A DNA stretch of 64,000 nt from Clavelina lepadiformis. Lineage: Eukaryota; Chordata; Ascidiacea; Aplousobranchia; Clavelinidae. A program made the translations under genes and the position numbers. The notes under the pieces were generated by a model. That model was not told the DNA's origin and made no database searches. It saw only the letters and a list, made by a program, of their open reading frames with translations. The stretch lies in assembly GCF_947623445.1 (NCBI RefSeq), contig NC_135242.1, positions 24,738,001-24,802,000 of the forward strand, written 5' to 3'. Positions 36,057-48,578 of this stretch are shown piece after piece (the stretch's first letter is position 1; the number at the start of each line of letters is the position of its first letter).

Positions 36057-38060
36057 ATATGAGGTATGCAGTAGTTCAACCCAAATTAAACTTTTCCCAG
36101 AACATTTTATAAAGTGACAATTAACATGATTTCTTATTATCGGCATTTTATTATTATTTCCTCAATGTTTGAAAAGTGTCTTTGATCAAGAAATTTTTTA
36201 CTTGCATATAGGCAACATGGATATATGCAGTATCTTACGTCGAACTCACTCTGTCAATGCACTATTTTGACACAGATTCCATCATGAATTTTGTAGTCCA
36301 ACTGTGGTAATGTGCATGCATGAGCTGATAAGTATTGATCGTCGTCGGCCCATATTCATCTCTTTATTGGTCCGCACAAGTTATGCCAAATGTCTGCAAG
36401 ATTGAGCCAATTCCCTGAAGTCAACTCAAAAGTCATTGTTTTTGGCGCAGTAACTCAATACATTGTAATTAAGGATTTGCCGCGAGGAAGTTTATTCGGG
36501 CTCGTGCGAACCCAAATATCATGAAGGTCGACACGAACGAATCCCGAATCTATTCGTATTAGTACCAAACAATAGAATTTCATCCAAAATTTGTCAAGTC
36601 TTGCTTGTAAAATGACATAATCGATAAACAAATCGCTTTCTTTCAAAAACTAGTGTTTAAAAAACGATTGAAAAAGCAAAATCGTTTGGAAAACGACGTT
36701 CATTGTAAGTATTGCTGATTCTAGTTTAGCTCTGTCGGGAAACTACACCAACGTTTTTAACTAAATTCAGTAAATTTATAAGTAATATTGTATTCGGGTT
36801 CGCCATTTTTGGTATTCGTGTTCGTCCGAATCTTCCATAAAGGTGATATTCGGCGAATCTATTTGGGTTTGGGTTCATATCGGCCCATCCCTAATTGTTA
36901 TTATCGTCGCATTTCTTTTCTGTTGTCATTGTATTATTTTATTGTACTCTGGGGCCTGGGTTATAAAAACGCTCACAAGTGCAAAATCACAGTGCAAAAT
37001 CACAATCAACAATGAACGTTTTTAAGCATGGAGGTACGTGAGTTGTCTCACCAAAGATAAGCTTTTAGCTCATGTTGTTATATTCTGTAAAGTCGTTATA
37101 AAGAGCTTAATGTCATAGCCATTGATGGAACCGACAGCCAGGTAAGCAAGTTTAACAGCTAGAAACAGTTATAGATCGCTTCTCGGTTTGAACCGGCCAT
37201 GTAATAGCAACTTTATCGAACAAGCATCTTCCAATCTGGAGATCACAAAAAGTTTACACAACAACCACCTACGCATAAGAGAAATTAATTGCTTGAGGCA
37301 ACGCATTTTTTCTCCGCTGATATTTCTCAGATTACCTGATGATATCATCATCGTGGTATCACTTGATTTCCTGGTATTGTTTTACTTTTAATGTATTTTT
37401 TCTCGGAGTTCCATGTTATCATTGAACCATTTAGCCATTTAGCTTTATCTTTTTGTTACCATACGTTTTACATACTTTACTTTCGTCAGAGCAATGTTGA
37501 ACTATATATATTTCAAAATCCTCCCGTTTAGCTGGATTCTGAAAGTGTCGCCTCTTTTCTTTCAGTAATTTCCCAGAACAGGTCATCCCACTTTTATTTG
37601 AACGAGCTTTTAATCTTTTATTTGGAGACACAAAATTTTGCGCCATTGTTTAGCACTTTGTTGCATCCATTGTCCATTGTGCTACCTCGCACAACAATTA
37701 ACAATTAATCGCCTTAAACTCTATCACTTGCAACCACATCTGAATGAAGCCTTTATATACAATCGACCATTTGATTTTCACATTTTTATTCGAACATTTC
37801 ACTGGTTCAGGAGAAAAGTATGTTTGAAACTAATCATTTTATTTAAACCATGTTTTTATTGCAGTTTTTTTGCTTTTATCAAGCTTGTGGTAAAGTATTA
37901 GAAATTGCGACTATAGATGTTATTGTACTAAACTATTTTAGGATATTTTTAAGCTTTTATTTAACTGTTTTGATTATCTGACAGTTTTAAGAATTTTTAC
38001 AGGCGACATTATTTTCGAAGCCAGATCGTGGCTACCTACCTACCAAGGCCATGTTAATCG
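36057..38060. repeat. Tandem duplicate, copy 2, right part
   Basis: Continues the 28550-30015 repeat after the transposon, with a hAT-like insertion at 36470-36893. The end gctacctacctaccaaggcc to catgttaatcgcag matches copy 1 and sits after an intact acceptor-like ttttacag, so a small coding exon may lie at about 38002-38060. No product is recognised. Confidence 0.85.
36470..36893. mobile_element. Non-autonomous hAT-like element
   Basis: 424 bases absent from the matching place in copy 1 (near 28970). Ends are TAAGGATTTGCCG and the complement of CGGCCCATCCCTA (10 of 13 paired). Flanking 8-mers attgtaat and attgttat form a target duplication with one mismatch. The interior has repeated attcg/cgaat words. 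No coding capacity. Confidence 0.85.
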
Positions 38061-39779
38061 CAGGCGTTTGGGCGGTTACCTAAGTTCAGTTCATGTAGAT
38101 TTGTGGAGACTTACTTGCTACTATATCAGCATTGATCACGACTACTTGCCTGAGGGTGTTATTATAAATATCACATGACTTGGACGACCGCATGCTCAGT
38201 GATTAAGGACTGAAATCATCAAAATATACCGCATGTCATTTTATTGTTGTTTGTACGATAAATACGTTTAATATAAGTTATTTTTATTTTCGAAATTTCG
38301 CGATTTTTTAAAAGCAAACGTTTGTTTGTTTGCCAGTCACTTTTTGTGTGTTGTCGGCCTGTACTTGGAACCCTACTAGCTTTAATTAAAGCAAAACTAC
38401 CGTTTTATATTTGGCATAATTTTGAGACTTCTTAAACCTTTCTTTTATCGTTCATATAGTTCCGATGGTCAAAAGTATATAAGGTTTACTTATTTTGCTG
38501 GTGCTATAATAATTAAAGGTTTTGTAAGGTTTTAGGGACGCAGCATATTTCTACTCATTTTACCATAAATCTTCCAAACACGATTGCAAACTAATCATCA
38601 ATTTTCACTTTGTTCCTTTGAATTAGTTTTCGCTGCAGGTTTTCATTTTAAAGCTAAGTCTTTTCTATTCTTTAAATTGAAGTTCAGCGGAATTATTCGG
38701 TCTTTCATATTGATGGTTATTTGCCTGAACCATCTCAGCATCGTGGTTTATGAGACTGGCAGCGGCGAAGAGGAAATAAATCATTACGAGTGCAAAGATT
38801 ACATCGGAGACGGTGGCAACATTATTGCTCCTTTTCTTGACGACTCTGCCACTGGCATCGTTATTTGTTTTTCCCAATGTTTGTGTTTATGAGACTGGCA
38901 GCGGTGAAGCAGAACCACCCGATGCGATGACAAGCTTTGATGGTGGTTTCCCTGAACCGATCTCAGCATCGTCTGTTTCCATTGCGATGGCCAGCTTTGC
39001 CTTGATGACAAATATTACATCATTGGAAATTTAAAACACTGGACGTGAAAGATGTAGGACTTCGATAGCTACATTGAGGTGCATCAGCAATGAACAACAA
39101 GCTTTCAAAGACACTGTACCGGGTTCAGCAGTAAGTGCCAGGTGCGAAAGTTTGGCGAAATCTGTCAGGCCTACCTGCATCTGGCCAGTCCGGAAAGGGA
39201 AATGACGCATCCTTTCCAATCTTTGTCGAGTGTCATCCTGCCCGGAGTAATGTCCAACAGTTCATAACGTATTGTATCTGAAGGTTCCGTTCACACGGTA
39301 GGAATGAAAACCGATCTCGTAGTCGACGTTCAAGTGTCATCGCCTATCTGCTTAAAATTTTTCGAAGCGCAAAATTATCAAAGTCATCTTTTGTTGTCAT
39401 CTTTTTCCCAATTAACGATTTTTGCTCTTATTTAAAACCATGCTTGTATGCACGTTCGTGTGCAGGAAGTGTGATTACAAATGTGGTAAAATAAGAAGCA
39501 GGATATAGTTTGGCATTCTTAAGGTTAACTTTATATTTTTCGACACGAGCTTGAACGTGTGATTAGAAATGTGGTAAAGTGTGAGCAAAATTAGACACTC
39601 ATTGTTTTTAAACCTAAGTCCGAAACCGACCAGAAGAGCCAGGTCTGGCTTACATCATCATTGTTAATCATATACAGGCCAGTAAGTCCATGAACACTTG
39701 TATTTATAGTTTTATAAATAAACAATAAGCAGATTTCTACTGTACATAGCATGAGGAGTTAACATTCAATCAATCATTT
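38061..39779. other. Spacer with a small imperfect repeat cluster
   Basis: Mostly unremarkable AT-rich DNA. Between 38716 and 39035, pieces are repeated: tttatgagactggcagcgg at about 38747 and 38886, and cctgaacc-atctcagcatcgt at about 38722 and 38951. The plus-strand open frames across them (38584-38892 and 38813-39034) share VYETGSGE. No family is recognised and no splice structure is clear, so no gene is called. Confidence 0.4.
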
Positions 39780-40935
39780 TATTTTTCGTCATTGGCGTGG
39801 TGGGGACGAACAAACAGTGCAAGATATTAACATGCGCTAATGCACGGAAAAAGTGACAAAGCCTAGAAGGTTTAAAATTTGCTTAAAAAATTAAAGGAAA
39901 ATAATCATGGTGTCAACTTGCTGATGACAACTAGCATGGCCACGAAACACAGAAATACAGCAGCTAAAAGTTCCACCTAGCCAGGTTATCCAGATTAAAG
40001 CAGACGAGCAGGCGATATTTTCAAGCAACAGATTGCTAATCTTTTATAGGTCCAATGCTGTACATCAGTGGATGGGAAAATAAAACACACCGTAAAAGAA
40101 ACCTCATCCCAGACGAAAGCCCGGTTTCTTGTGGCCATATATATTGTAACAATATTGGGCGTTGGTGTCGACACCTAGATTGTACAGCACAATTGCACAC
40201 TGATGATGACCTCTGTATAGATGTGATGACGTTGCTACTCGCTACATGATGAAATCTTCTTTGTCAGGCACATCGACAACTATGAATCAGAAAGAGAAGT
40301 TATGACGTTGTCGTGATAGGTGGTGGTGTTGTGGAAAATCTTTTTATCTGAAACCGATGGATCGAAAGGTGTTTCAGGATCATTTTTCAATCAAATGACC
40401 AGATCTGTAAACTCCGATCTGGACCAAAAACCTATCCGTAATTATTACACGAAATTTATCTTATAGTCTATTTTAATTTCAGATTTTTTATCATATAGCA
40501 ATCAGTCTCAAAGTGCAAAATAATCATGCACATGCTGGATGCTTACTGATTTGTGGTTAAACTTTGACAACTTCAATTTAGTAATAGATGGAGAGGCAGC
40601 TTGTGCAAATAAACAGCTACTTTCAAATCGTTGAAGAAATCACATAGAATAATATGGTAAGCTTATAGGCGATATATAAATACACTAACTTGCACGTAAT
40701 TGATCCTTTGTTAGTCGGAGGCCGGGATGAATTCCTGAGTGTGTTCCATCTTCAGAAGATTGGAATGCTCTGTCTCCGATTTTAGGCTACTGCAGCCATG
40801 GTATGCTGCTTCCTTCATGTTCAAGACAATAAGACAGAATTTTGTTGGTTTCACTTGACTCGCTGTCTATTTCTTGGGCGAAGGGTTGAAAACCTTTCTG
40901 AGAATTCAACTGAAGATCATTTAGTAGGAGTGTAA
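39780..40935. repeat. Second copy of the 12950-14400 segment
   Basis: Collinear with unit A's right flank beyond the breakpoint (landmarks tcgtcattggcg, atggccac, acatcagtggatgggaaa, cagaagattg). It lacks the hAT-like insertion of the first copy. Similarity stops exactly where the LTR end begins at 40936. Confidence 0.7.
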
Positions 40936-42831
40936 CGAAGATTTTCCTTGGCCAGGAAACGTCCCGATTTTAGGGCTAGTCGATTAGCCGATTTATGCTC
41001 TCCTATCTTTTATGCAATCCTTTAATAAAAACAAACGTCTTTCTTGTACTAAAACCAAATGTAGACTGAATCAACTCTTGGTCACCAAACCATCGTACCA
41101 TCCATCATCATTAATCAACGAGAAAAAGGAAAACGGATATATGACATGCTTCGGGGAAGATTTGTAGGGAACAAAGAAAAACGTGTATGTGCATCTACAA
41201 CTACAATTTCCTAAAAAAGATAAAAAGGGCCAAAACGGTAAACTATTACTACACAATAACAAACTACAACGCAAACTAGTGCCTTAAAAATTTGGATTGT
41301 GAATTGAATGAAGGTCCAAGAACCAAATCTCAATTAATCAAAAATCAGTTTTTCTTTTGGCAATTCGTAAAAAAGTGTTTCCTTCATACTTAAACGCATT
41401 TATTGGAATAGGCAACCGAAATATTTGTTCAATTTGAGTTTACATCGCGAAACCAAGCTTACACGAGTCGCCATGAAATAAACCACATCATGCCAATTTG
41501 ACACTTTCAAATAAAAATAAAACTTATGAGATCTGTGGTGGCCTACTTGCTTGAAACCCGGTATTTAAATATAAGGGGTCGTTATCCTATTTAAAGAGAT
41601 AGGGCATGAAATTTTCAATGCAGAAAACACTAAATCAACAACCTGTTATAGGCAGTAGTGGCTTTTGGGTGAAGCGACCGAGGTGTTCGCCTCTGGTCCC
41701 CATTCTACAGCCTCCCTGTTTGTGTATACACGTGCTCTAAAACAATAAGCGTTTGTTACGATAAATGTAAATTAAAAGCCAGGTTCATTATCACTATAAC
41801 GGCGGGTCGTGTCACCACGAAGATTAAAATGGATTTGATAGAAACATTAGAAATAGTATAACGATAAAAACTAACAGTTAAATGGAACAAGTCAACATAC
41901 ACTCAGGCTCGGGCCCCGGCCACACAACTGTCCTAAAACAATCAACCGACAGCACGAATAACTATATCCAGATCGCTCTCCTCCTTCTCTGTCAGTCTCT
42001 CCAAACCAATCAGCAATCTGACTCTTAGAAAGGTAGCGACAGTTGACGCCAAGACGGGAAGTATTAAAAATGTGTGTGGTGCAAAACAAACTCTTCTTAA
42101 ATACACAATTTTGCCGAAGGCTGAAACACATGTAAAAAAACATAAACCTAAAAACGCAATAAATTTTGTTAAAAGAACAAACAAACAGAAACGAGCTAGC
42201 AGCATCGAAAACACAATAAATCATCACAGTCGAACTTTTCGTCATGCCTTCGCTAATGCTCCAAATAGCGCGTTTCAATCCCCACGACTTGCAATAAGGC
42301 ACTCTTGGGTCTTACTCGACGTCCGCGTAGAGCTGTGTCTGCTTTCGCATACGCTGTGATCGCTGAGACAGCGATGCCTGTCAATTCGCTTCTACCGGGC
42401 TTGGGTCGATTGCGAAGCTCTCAATATGGTCGCATAGTCTTTTTTGCTCACCGCCTGATTGAAGAGTTTCCGTTTCTTCATCTCTCGAAACCGTCGGTGA
42501 AGGTCTTGGTTCGCTCATTGCAGTGGCATTGTCACCAAATTTCACGTTTGTTATATCTTTGTATATTAACCATGCTGACAGGCGTGTTAATGTAGCACTG
42601 TACTTTGATATCTTTTTAGGTTTATAGTTAGATGTATTCTACGATGTGTTTTTAAATGTGTATTAAGATGTATTCTGCCGGTATTGTTGCCGCCATTCTT
42701 GCACACAATGTGTGACTGCGTGTTTAGTATAAGTAATTCATCAATATGTTACTTGTGACTCTTTTTATTGTTTTTTATATGTTTTTTGCATACGTACACG
42801 GTTTACGTCTTTACCCACAACTGAATCAACT

Positions 42832-43121
42832 CTTGGTCACCAAACCATCGTACCATCCACCATCATTAATCAACGTGAAAAAGGATTCGCGGGTAGCGTG
42901 ACATTCTTCGAGAAGAGTTGTAGGGAACAAAGAAAAACGTGTACGTTTGTTTATAACTACAATTTCCTAAAAACGATAAAAAGGGTCACAAGTGCCACAA
43001 CGGTAAAATATTACTAAACAACAACAAACTACACCGCAAACTAGTGCCTTAAAAATTGGATTATACAACATTAAAATGCAGTGCTTCTTAAAACAAGTGC
43101 GTAAAGATATTCTCGTTACAT
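42832..43121. mobile_element. Nested LTR fragment
   Basis: Matches 41065-41330 (gaatcaactcttggtcacc, caaactagtgccttaaaaa) and extends to aaagatattctcgttaca, giving the other end of the LTR family seen at 21478. It lacks the tgtaac end, so it is truncated. Confidence 0.65.
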
Positions 43122-43311
43122 CTCCTACTTTCCCGCTGTCATTTCCCGCACTCGGGAAAACTAATTTCTCTAACTCACATATTCCGAACGATTGCGTTTT
43201 CTTTTTAATCATCAGGCGTGCCGTTATTGACTCTCACCGCTACATAAGCGTGGCACTCCTCAGTCAGTATTGTATAGATTTTGCAGTTGTATAATGCTAT
43301 CAATAAGCAAC

Positions 43312-44232
43312 CTAAGGCTGGCAACAGTCCGAAGAAATGATCCAGTTTGATCTCTTTCTTTTATTGATCAGTGAGCCAGTATTTATCTCTGAAACGCTTT
43401 TGACCAGCCACCACCTGTCTGCCGGCGCCGTACCCTGAATGGTGCAAATCATATTTTGCGGCAAAGAATCCTTCCTTCTTTTCGCCGTGAACTGGGCGTC
43501 ACCCTGTGAGGTCACTTGACACCGGGCACTTTTATTGAAATTTCTGATTCTCCTTTGTGCCCCGGCAATTTCGTTTTCAACCAGAGTGATCACTTCTTTC
43601 TGACTGCTTTGTTCCAGTCGTGGATGTGCGTTGAACATCAATTCATCCCGCGAATATTCCTTTATGCAAACATCAAATGCAATGGCCTGTCTGCTGGCAG
43701 CGAAGAAATTCCTGCCTATTACCAAATTTGCGGATAAAGCTTCTGACGATTTGTGGCTCTTCAGGCCACGTAGCAATGCCAAGTAAAGTATTTCGTTCTT
43801 TATGGTGTCTTGGTTTTCTCCCCTGTAGGCCATGTTGCCCAGCTTCTTTAAGGCATTGACAAATGAGCGTGTTGACTCGTTCGGTCCTTGTACCTTCTCA
43901 AACAAGTTGTTCTTCAGCTTGTTTATTACAACATTGGATTTTCGAATTTCTAAAATTCTTTTTATCAGTTCACCGTATGGCAGATCAAACAGCAAAGCAT
44001 CTCTCCCTCGTACGTCCCAGCTTAAATCTTCATCGAAGCTGTTAATTAGTAGATGCTTCTTCAAAGCAGAATTTGCTTCAATAGTCATACAATAAGAGTC
44101 GAAACGTTTGAGAAAACTTTGGAAATCCTCTTTGGACTTATACTTAGATGGAGGAATAACGAAATAGATAACAATCGTCAAATTCCAACAAGTTAGACGA
44201 TTAATTTCAGTGGCTGCGGAATCCAGGCGCAT
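43312..44232 (-). CDS. Gag-like protein of the LTR retroelement
   Basis: A 306-residue open frame immediately downstream of the LTR end. The region IPPSKYKSKEDFQSFLKRFD to KLGNMAYRGE resembles the capsid-type gag domain of LTR retrotransposons: aromatic and helical blocks, with ETRSF-like STRSFVNALKKLGN. A CCHC zinc knuckle is not visible, and the C-terminus (after about residue 230) looks like readthrough. No pol follows. Uninterrupted for 306 codons, so either young or retained. A domesticated gag gene cannot be excluded, but the adjacent LTR argues for a plain element. Confidence 0.6.
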   Translation of the reverse strand: MRLDSAATEINRLTCWNLTIVIYFVIPPSKYKSKEDFQSFLKRFDSYCMTIEANSALKKHLLINSFDEDLSWDVRGRDALLFDLPYGELIKRILEIRKSNVVINKLKNNLFEKVQGPNESTRSFVNALKKLGNMAYRGENQDTIKNEILYLALLRGLKSHKSSEALSANLVIGRNFFAASRQAIAFDVCIKEYSRDELMFNAHPRLEQSSQKEVITLVENEIAGAQRRIRNFNKSARCQVTSQGDAQFTAKRRKDSLPQNMICTIQGTAPADRWWLVKSVSEINTGSLINKRKRSNWIISSDCCQP

Positions 44233-44749
44233 TCGCCAATTGTAACCAAGATTTTCCTTAGCCGGGAAAGTTCTCGCTTTTACGGCTAGTCGATTAGTCG
44301 GTTTCTGCTTTTCTAACTTTTATTAGCATTTCTTTGATAAAAAAAAACCATCTACTTCCATCAAAAAACCTTCTATTAAATCACAATGTAGACTGACCCA
44401 ACACTTCCCCAGCCGAGCGCAAGACCACACAAACACAGATTCCACCGTTGCCAAGCACTGAGAAAATAAACGCGGGGCGCTAAATAGAAATTAGGCCTTA
44501 GAGGTAGCGATGTAAGACGTCACAGACTAAAAATATGTGTACAAATGAATAGGTAAAATACGTCAGCACGTGAGCAAACATTAGAAAACTAGACGAGCAT
44601 GCATACGAATGAGACAATGCACAACGCGAATAAAAACAGAAGTTGACTCACACATTGAACTAAATTAACCTACAAGAGTGGTGCGAACAAACCGTGTACA
44701 ATGTGAACAATTGACTCCCTGATTGGGTAATTAAAATGCAGTTTATCTT

Positions 44750-45890
44750 TTGCGTGCTTGCTTTATGCTGTGTGACTTGCTTTCAAACTGTAACACAGTT
44801 TACGTTCTTGTGACGTCAGCGTTGATTGATGAACTTAGCATAAAACAAGTAATTTATGCGCAAATAACTAAAACAAATTTTTTGGTCTTTTAATGGTTAA
44901 CTATGTCGACCCAGGTCTAGTTGTATGGCGTCGGGTGTTGGACCTAAATATATCGGTCCCTGTATTAAGCGAGTCCTTCAATATTTGCATAGTTGGGTTC
45001 ATATAACTCACTCGTATTTATGCTGGTCTGCTGTTTATTACAAAACATCGTTTATATCGTCTGCATGGCTTTGTATTTATCGGTTCATAAACAAATGTCT
45101 TGTAAAATCTAGGGCTGGAACAATTTGGCCGGCAAATATTAGCCGCTAGTGACAAAGAGCTCTTGGCGACTAAAGATTTTGTCCGCCATTAACCGAAAGC
45201 GTACAAGTAGGAAAGAATTGGGAACAAAATTGTTGATAATTCATTAATTCAAGGAAATGTGTTACACTGTTAATCATTTTAATGATTGAATAACAACTTT
45301 GTGGGCTAGCATAACATAAGTTGCTAATATTACACTTTTCATCACATTTATCAATAATATAGCAGTTTTGCATGCGATTGACAATGTGACATGACAATTA
45401 GCGACTATGGTGGCTAACGGTAAAAGAAAATCAGCTAAATTCCCAGCCCTAGTAAAAACATGGCGAATATTTACACGTGGATCGTATAATTGAATGACGG
45501 TGTGGTGCCAAATTTTTACCGGGTATTGTGACGTAAAAATATCGCATGACTCAGAGTTTGTCTTCCTACAAATTTTCAAGGTTTGTTTTGTTATTTATAA
45601 CTTAAATTTGTATCTTTAAGTTTTACCTGAATATGACTGCAATCTCTAACATTTTAAATGAAAAACTTACTCTGAGTCATTCGACATTTTACGTCACAAT
45701 GCCCCGAACAAATTTGGCAAGACAACCTTATATCATATAATGACGTACAATATAACGGAATGACAGAATGTATATGTTATGACTTATGACGTAATACACG
45801 TGGCAGCTTATAGTTACAGTTTGCTGCGTTGCCGGTCTAAATACAGTTCAATGTTTACTTGGTTGGTTAAAATCAACTCGTGGATTTCAT
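44750..45890. repeat. Unit C left flank
   Basis: Starts abruptly near 44750 (tgcgtgcttgctttatgctg), matching 24378 in B and 55085 in D. It contains the shared hAT-like element (45110-45451). The part matching 4900-7680 of unit A is absent, replaced by the LTR element. Confidence 0.75.
45110..45451. mobile_element. Non-autonomous hAT-like element, unit C copy
   Basis: Same insertion as in units A, B and D. The left flank reads gtaaaatc and the right gtaaaaac, one change in the 8-bp target duplication. Confidence 0.85.
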
Positions 45891-48578
45891 TCAGTCGCAA
45901 CGAAGTTTCATTTTAGTTTCTTTAAGAGGTTCATTAGTTCCCTTCCACTCCTGCCAAATAATTCCATGCCAACTTCCACTTGATTGACGCATCCAGACTC
46001 CATTGAGGAATGAATAGCCGCAGTTATTAAACCACCATCCCTGAGATCCTCCAAAGTCAGTTGCGCAGTTCCAAGAACTAATATATTAAAATATGAAAGA
46101 TTAAAATTACTTTGTTGCATCTATTTATATTCTATCTTATACGTTACTGGCAGGATATAACTGAAAATCCTACTGAGGTTGAGGCACTTAATGTATATTA
46201 AGTTGAACATACAGTCGGATCCGCTTAATTCGGACACTTTGGTTCCGCTCACTTTTGGCCGAATTAAGCGGAGAAACGGCTTTGTCCGAATTAAGCGGAA
46301 CATCAATTGTTCGTTTCATGGTCACGCGTAAAGGCAAAAAACGCATTTAAAATACTATAGTGTTGCGTAATAAATGAATTGCAGCTGCGCTATACTGCAG
46401 TAACTGGCACTGATCGCATAAAACGTCTTGGTTTACTTTAGTGAGCAATTTCAATTTTCGTGCTAAACTTTTCTGTACAATATTGTCCTACAAGACTATG
46501 AAGCTGGCACGGCGTTATATGAGTTCATTGTCGATTGTTACTGCATGGATCGTCATTGTTTCATCATAATCACTCATAATGCAACTGCATCTTGTGTTAA
46601 AACGAACAAAGTACTGTTTATTGTGTCATAACCTAACGATAGGAATTGCGAGCCTGTGTCCGAATTAAGCGGAGAATTGTCCGAATTAACAGGATTTTTT
46701 ACGTTCAATTTTTACTTTTGTTCCGTTCCTGAGCATTTTGGCCGAAAAAAGCGGTTGTCCGGGTTATCCGGTGTCCGAATTAAGCCGATTCGACTGTATT
46801 TGTTCCTGAACATAAGATGACGTACTCGGAATCGTTATCGCTATCTTCCGTCGAGAATGGGTGACCATTGCTATTTGTCAAACTGTCCTATGCATTTCCG
46901 CTGTATCCGGAAACACGAAGCCGATATAAATTTTCAGCAGATTCGATCGAAAACGAGCTGCAAAAACAACAACTTGCTTTAAAAGGTTCGAATCCAGACA
47001 ACTAAGTGGTAATTTACTCATCAAAGTTTTACGTTGATTAAAAAATGTAAGATTTTTTAAATCTTCCTTATTCATGTCACAACAATCGTCTTGTGACCTA
47101 TAATCGGCGTGACGTTGGTTTCCATGGAAATCCCACAGCTCTATCTTGAGTCTGCATCCCCCTCCACGCGTCATCTCGTGGATGTTGTCGAGTCCTGTAA
47201 GTAATGAAGCACGAATAATTAATAGAACAAAAAACATCAAAATAAAATGCGTTTAAGTTGAACTAACTTCCTCTTACCAAGCCAAAATTCCCCATCAATC
47301 TGACCAAAACCGTTCGCGTAGTCGTCCCATCGTCGCTCGAAACTAACACTTCCGTCAATTCTTCTTTGAAAAATCTGTTAGTAATTTGAGTTTACATTTT
47401 AGCACAAGTGTAATACGTTTAATTTATATGTTTAAATAACCTTCAATCAATTACGTCATAATACAAGAAGTACGGCAATATTTACACTTCGCTTACAATA
47501 CGCAAAATATATCTTGTTAAGTTGGATCTCTTATTCCAGTGGCATGTTCATATTTTTGCTAATAATTTCAAGTTAAGAGAAGTCTAAAGTCATATTATAG
47601 GTAGCTGTTTTCTGCATGTGATTTGGGTGAAATAAATCTGGTTTTCGTGGCGCTGGTTGACTTTCGCTCGTTTTCACTGCGAACGACTTACGCAGTTCAA
47701 TGCAATTGTTTCGCATGCTGCATAAACGAAGTGAGTTAGGCACAACAGTAATGTTGGCATGCAACACAGTAATTATTAGCGTACAGTGATTTTTATGCAT
47801 CGTAGCATGTGACTCAATGTAGGCTTATGATCGGCTCTGCACAACCGCACACGACTAACACTCCCACAGCAATCATTGTTCCACTGTTGCAGATACTTGA
47901 AAAGTGGAAAAAGCAGATTTAAAAAAGCGCGAATGTGTGTGAAAACAAATTTATTGTCTCTTGTATTTTCTTACATTCTTGCTACAATGCAAATGAATTG
48001 CACACAACGCAACGCACTGTCACCTTAAAGTCCACACAGCTTGCGTAATATTACGTTTCCTAGTTTGTGGAGTTCCTCTTATGAACGTGGAAAGATTTTC
48101 ACTCATCGTCCATCCATCCTCGCAATAAACTTCAACACCACTTGTCAGATTTCTGGTACCGTTGTTTAATGACATAGAACATGACGTAATACTAGATGTT
48201 GTTGTCGTGGTAACAGTGGTAGTAGCCATGGTCGTGGTACTGGGAGATGTAAGAAGCTCCTCGATTTCTGGAAAGAAATGTTGACAGGAAATAAAAATAT
48301 TTGACATACGTTTGCTTGTACTTGAACTTACTGGTCAGCCTCGTGACTATGTCGGTTCTAAGCGGTCCCAGGTTGCAACATGCGGTTTGGTTGTCATTCT
48401 CTTCATCTTCGTTCATTTCCCCATCTTCAGGACATGCGACGTCACTTTTGTCAAGATTTCGAGTCCAAGTGAACGTTGTGTCGTCATCACAGATTGTCAT
48501 CACAGATTGACGGCATCGTTGCGAGTAGGTCATCGTGACGTAATACACCAAGAGCAACAAAAGAAAAACCCCTTTCAT
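45891..48578 (-). pseudogene. Ficolin-like fibrinogen-domain gene, copy C (broken)
   Basis: Same six-exon plan: 48332-48578, 48107-48267, 47278-47374, 47098-47194, 46826-46957, 45891-46077. Exon 1 is almost identical to copy A (signal peptide, acidic stretch, no collagen). The fibrinogen part has its own binding-face residues ([22 protein letters not shown]). Lesions: the donor after exon 2 reads ATGAGT in place of GTGAGT (+ position 48106 is t where the others have c), and GGG of NAGDS is TAG at 46888-46890. A 585-bp element sits in intron 5 (46212-46796). Reading through the lost donor gives a short tail and a stop, leaving only the secreted linker. Lesions differ from those of copy A, so loss was independent. 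Confidence 0.85.
46212..46796. mobile_element. pogo/Tc1-like MITE in intron 5 of copy C
   Basis: Inverted ends CAGTCGGATCCGCTTAATT and the complement of AATTAAGCCGATTCGACTG, pairing over about 24 bases, flanked by TA on both sides (46210-46211 and 46797-46798). Absent from the same intron in A, B and D. The word gtccgaattaagcgg recurs inside near both ends. TA target and CAGT-type ends fit non-autonomous pogo/Tigger-like elements. Confidence 0.9.

Larger units (their letters stand above)
40936..44720 (-). mobile_element. Degenerate LTR retroelement with gag only
   Basis: The left end begins tgtaacgaagattttcctt and the inner right boundary tgtaaccaagattttcctt at 44247. On the minus strand these are the ends of the 3' and 5' LTRs (both end ...TTACA). 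The LTR bodies share gctagtcgattag and aatgtagactga, then diverge. A gag-like frame starts just inside the 5' LTR. No protease, reverse transcriptase or integrase could be found, and another LTR piece (42832-43121) lies inside. The right border is approximate; unit C similarity begins at about 44750. Confidence 0.6.

Noticed and set aside
41892..42595. Several overlapping 90-136-codon frames
   Set aside because: Both strands open by chance inside the LTR element; no retroelement or host protein motif recognised.
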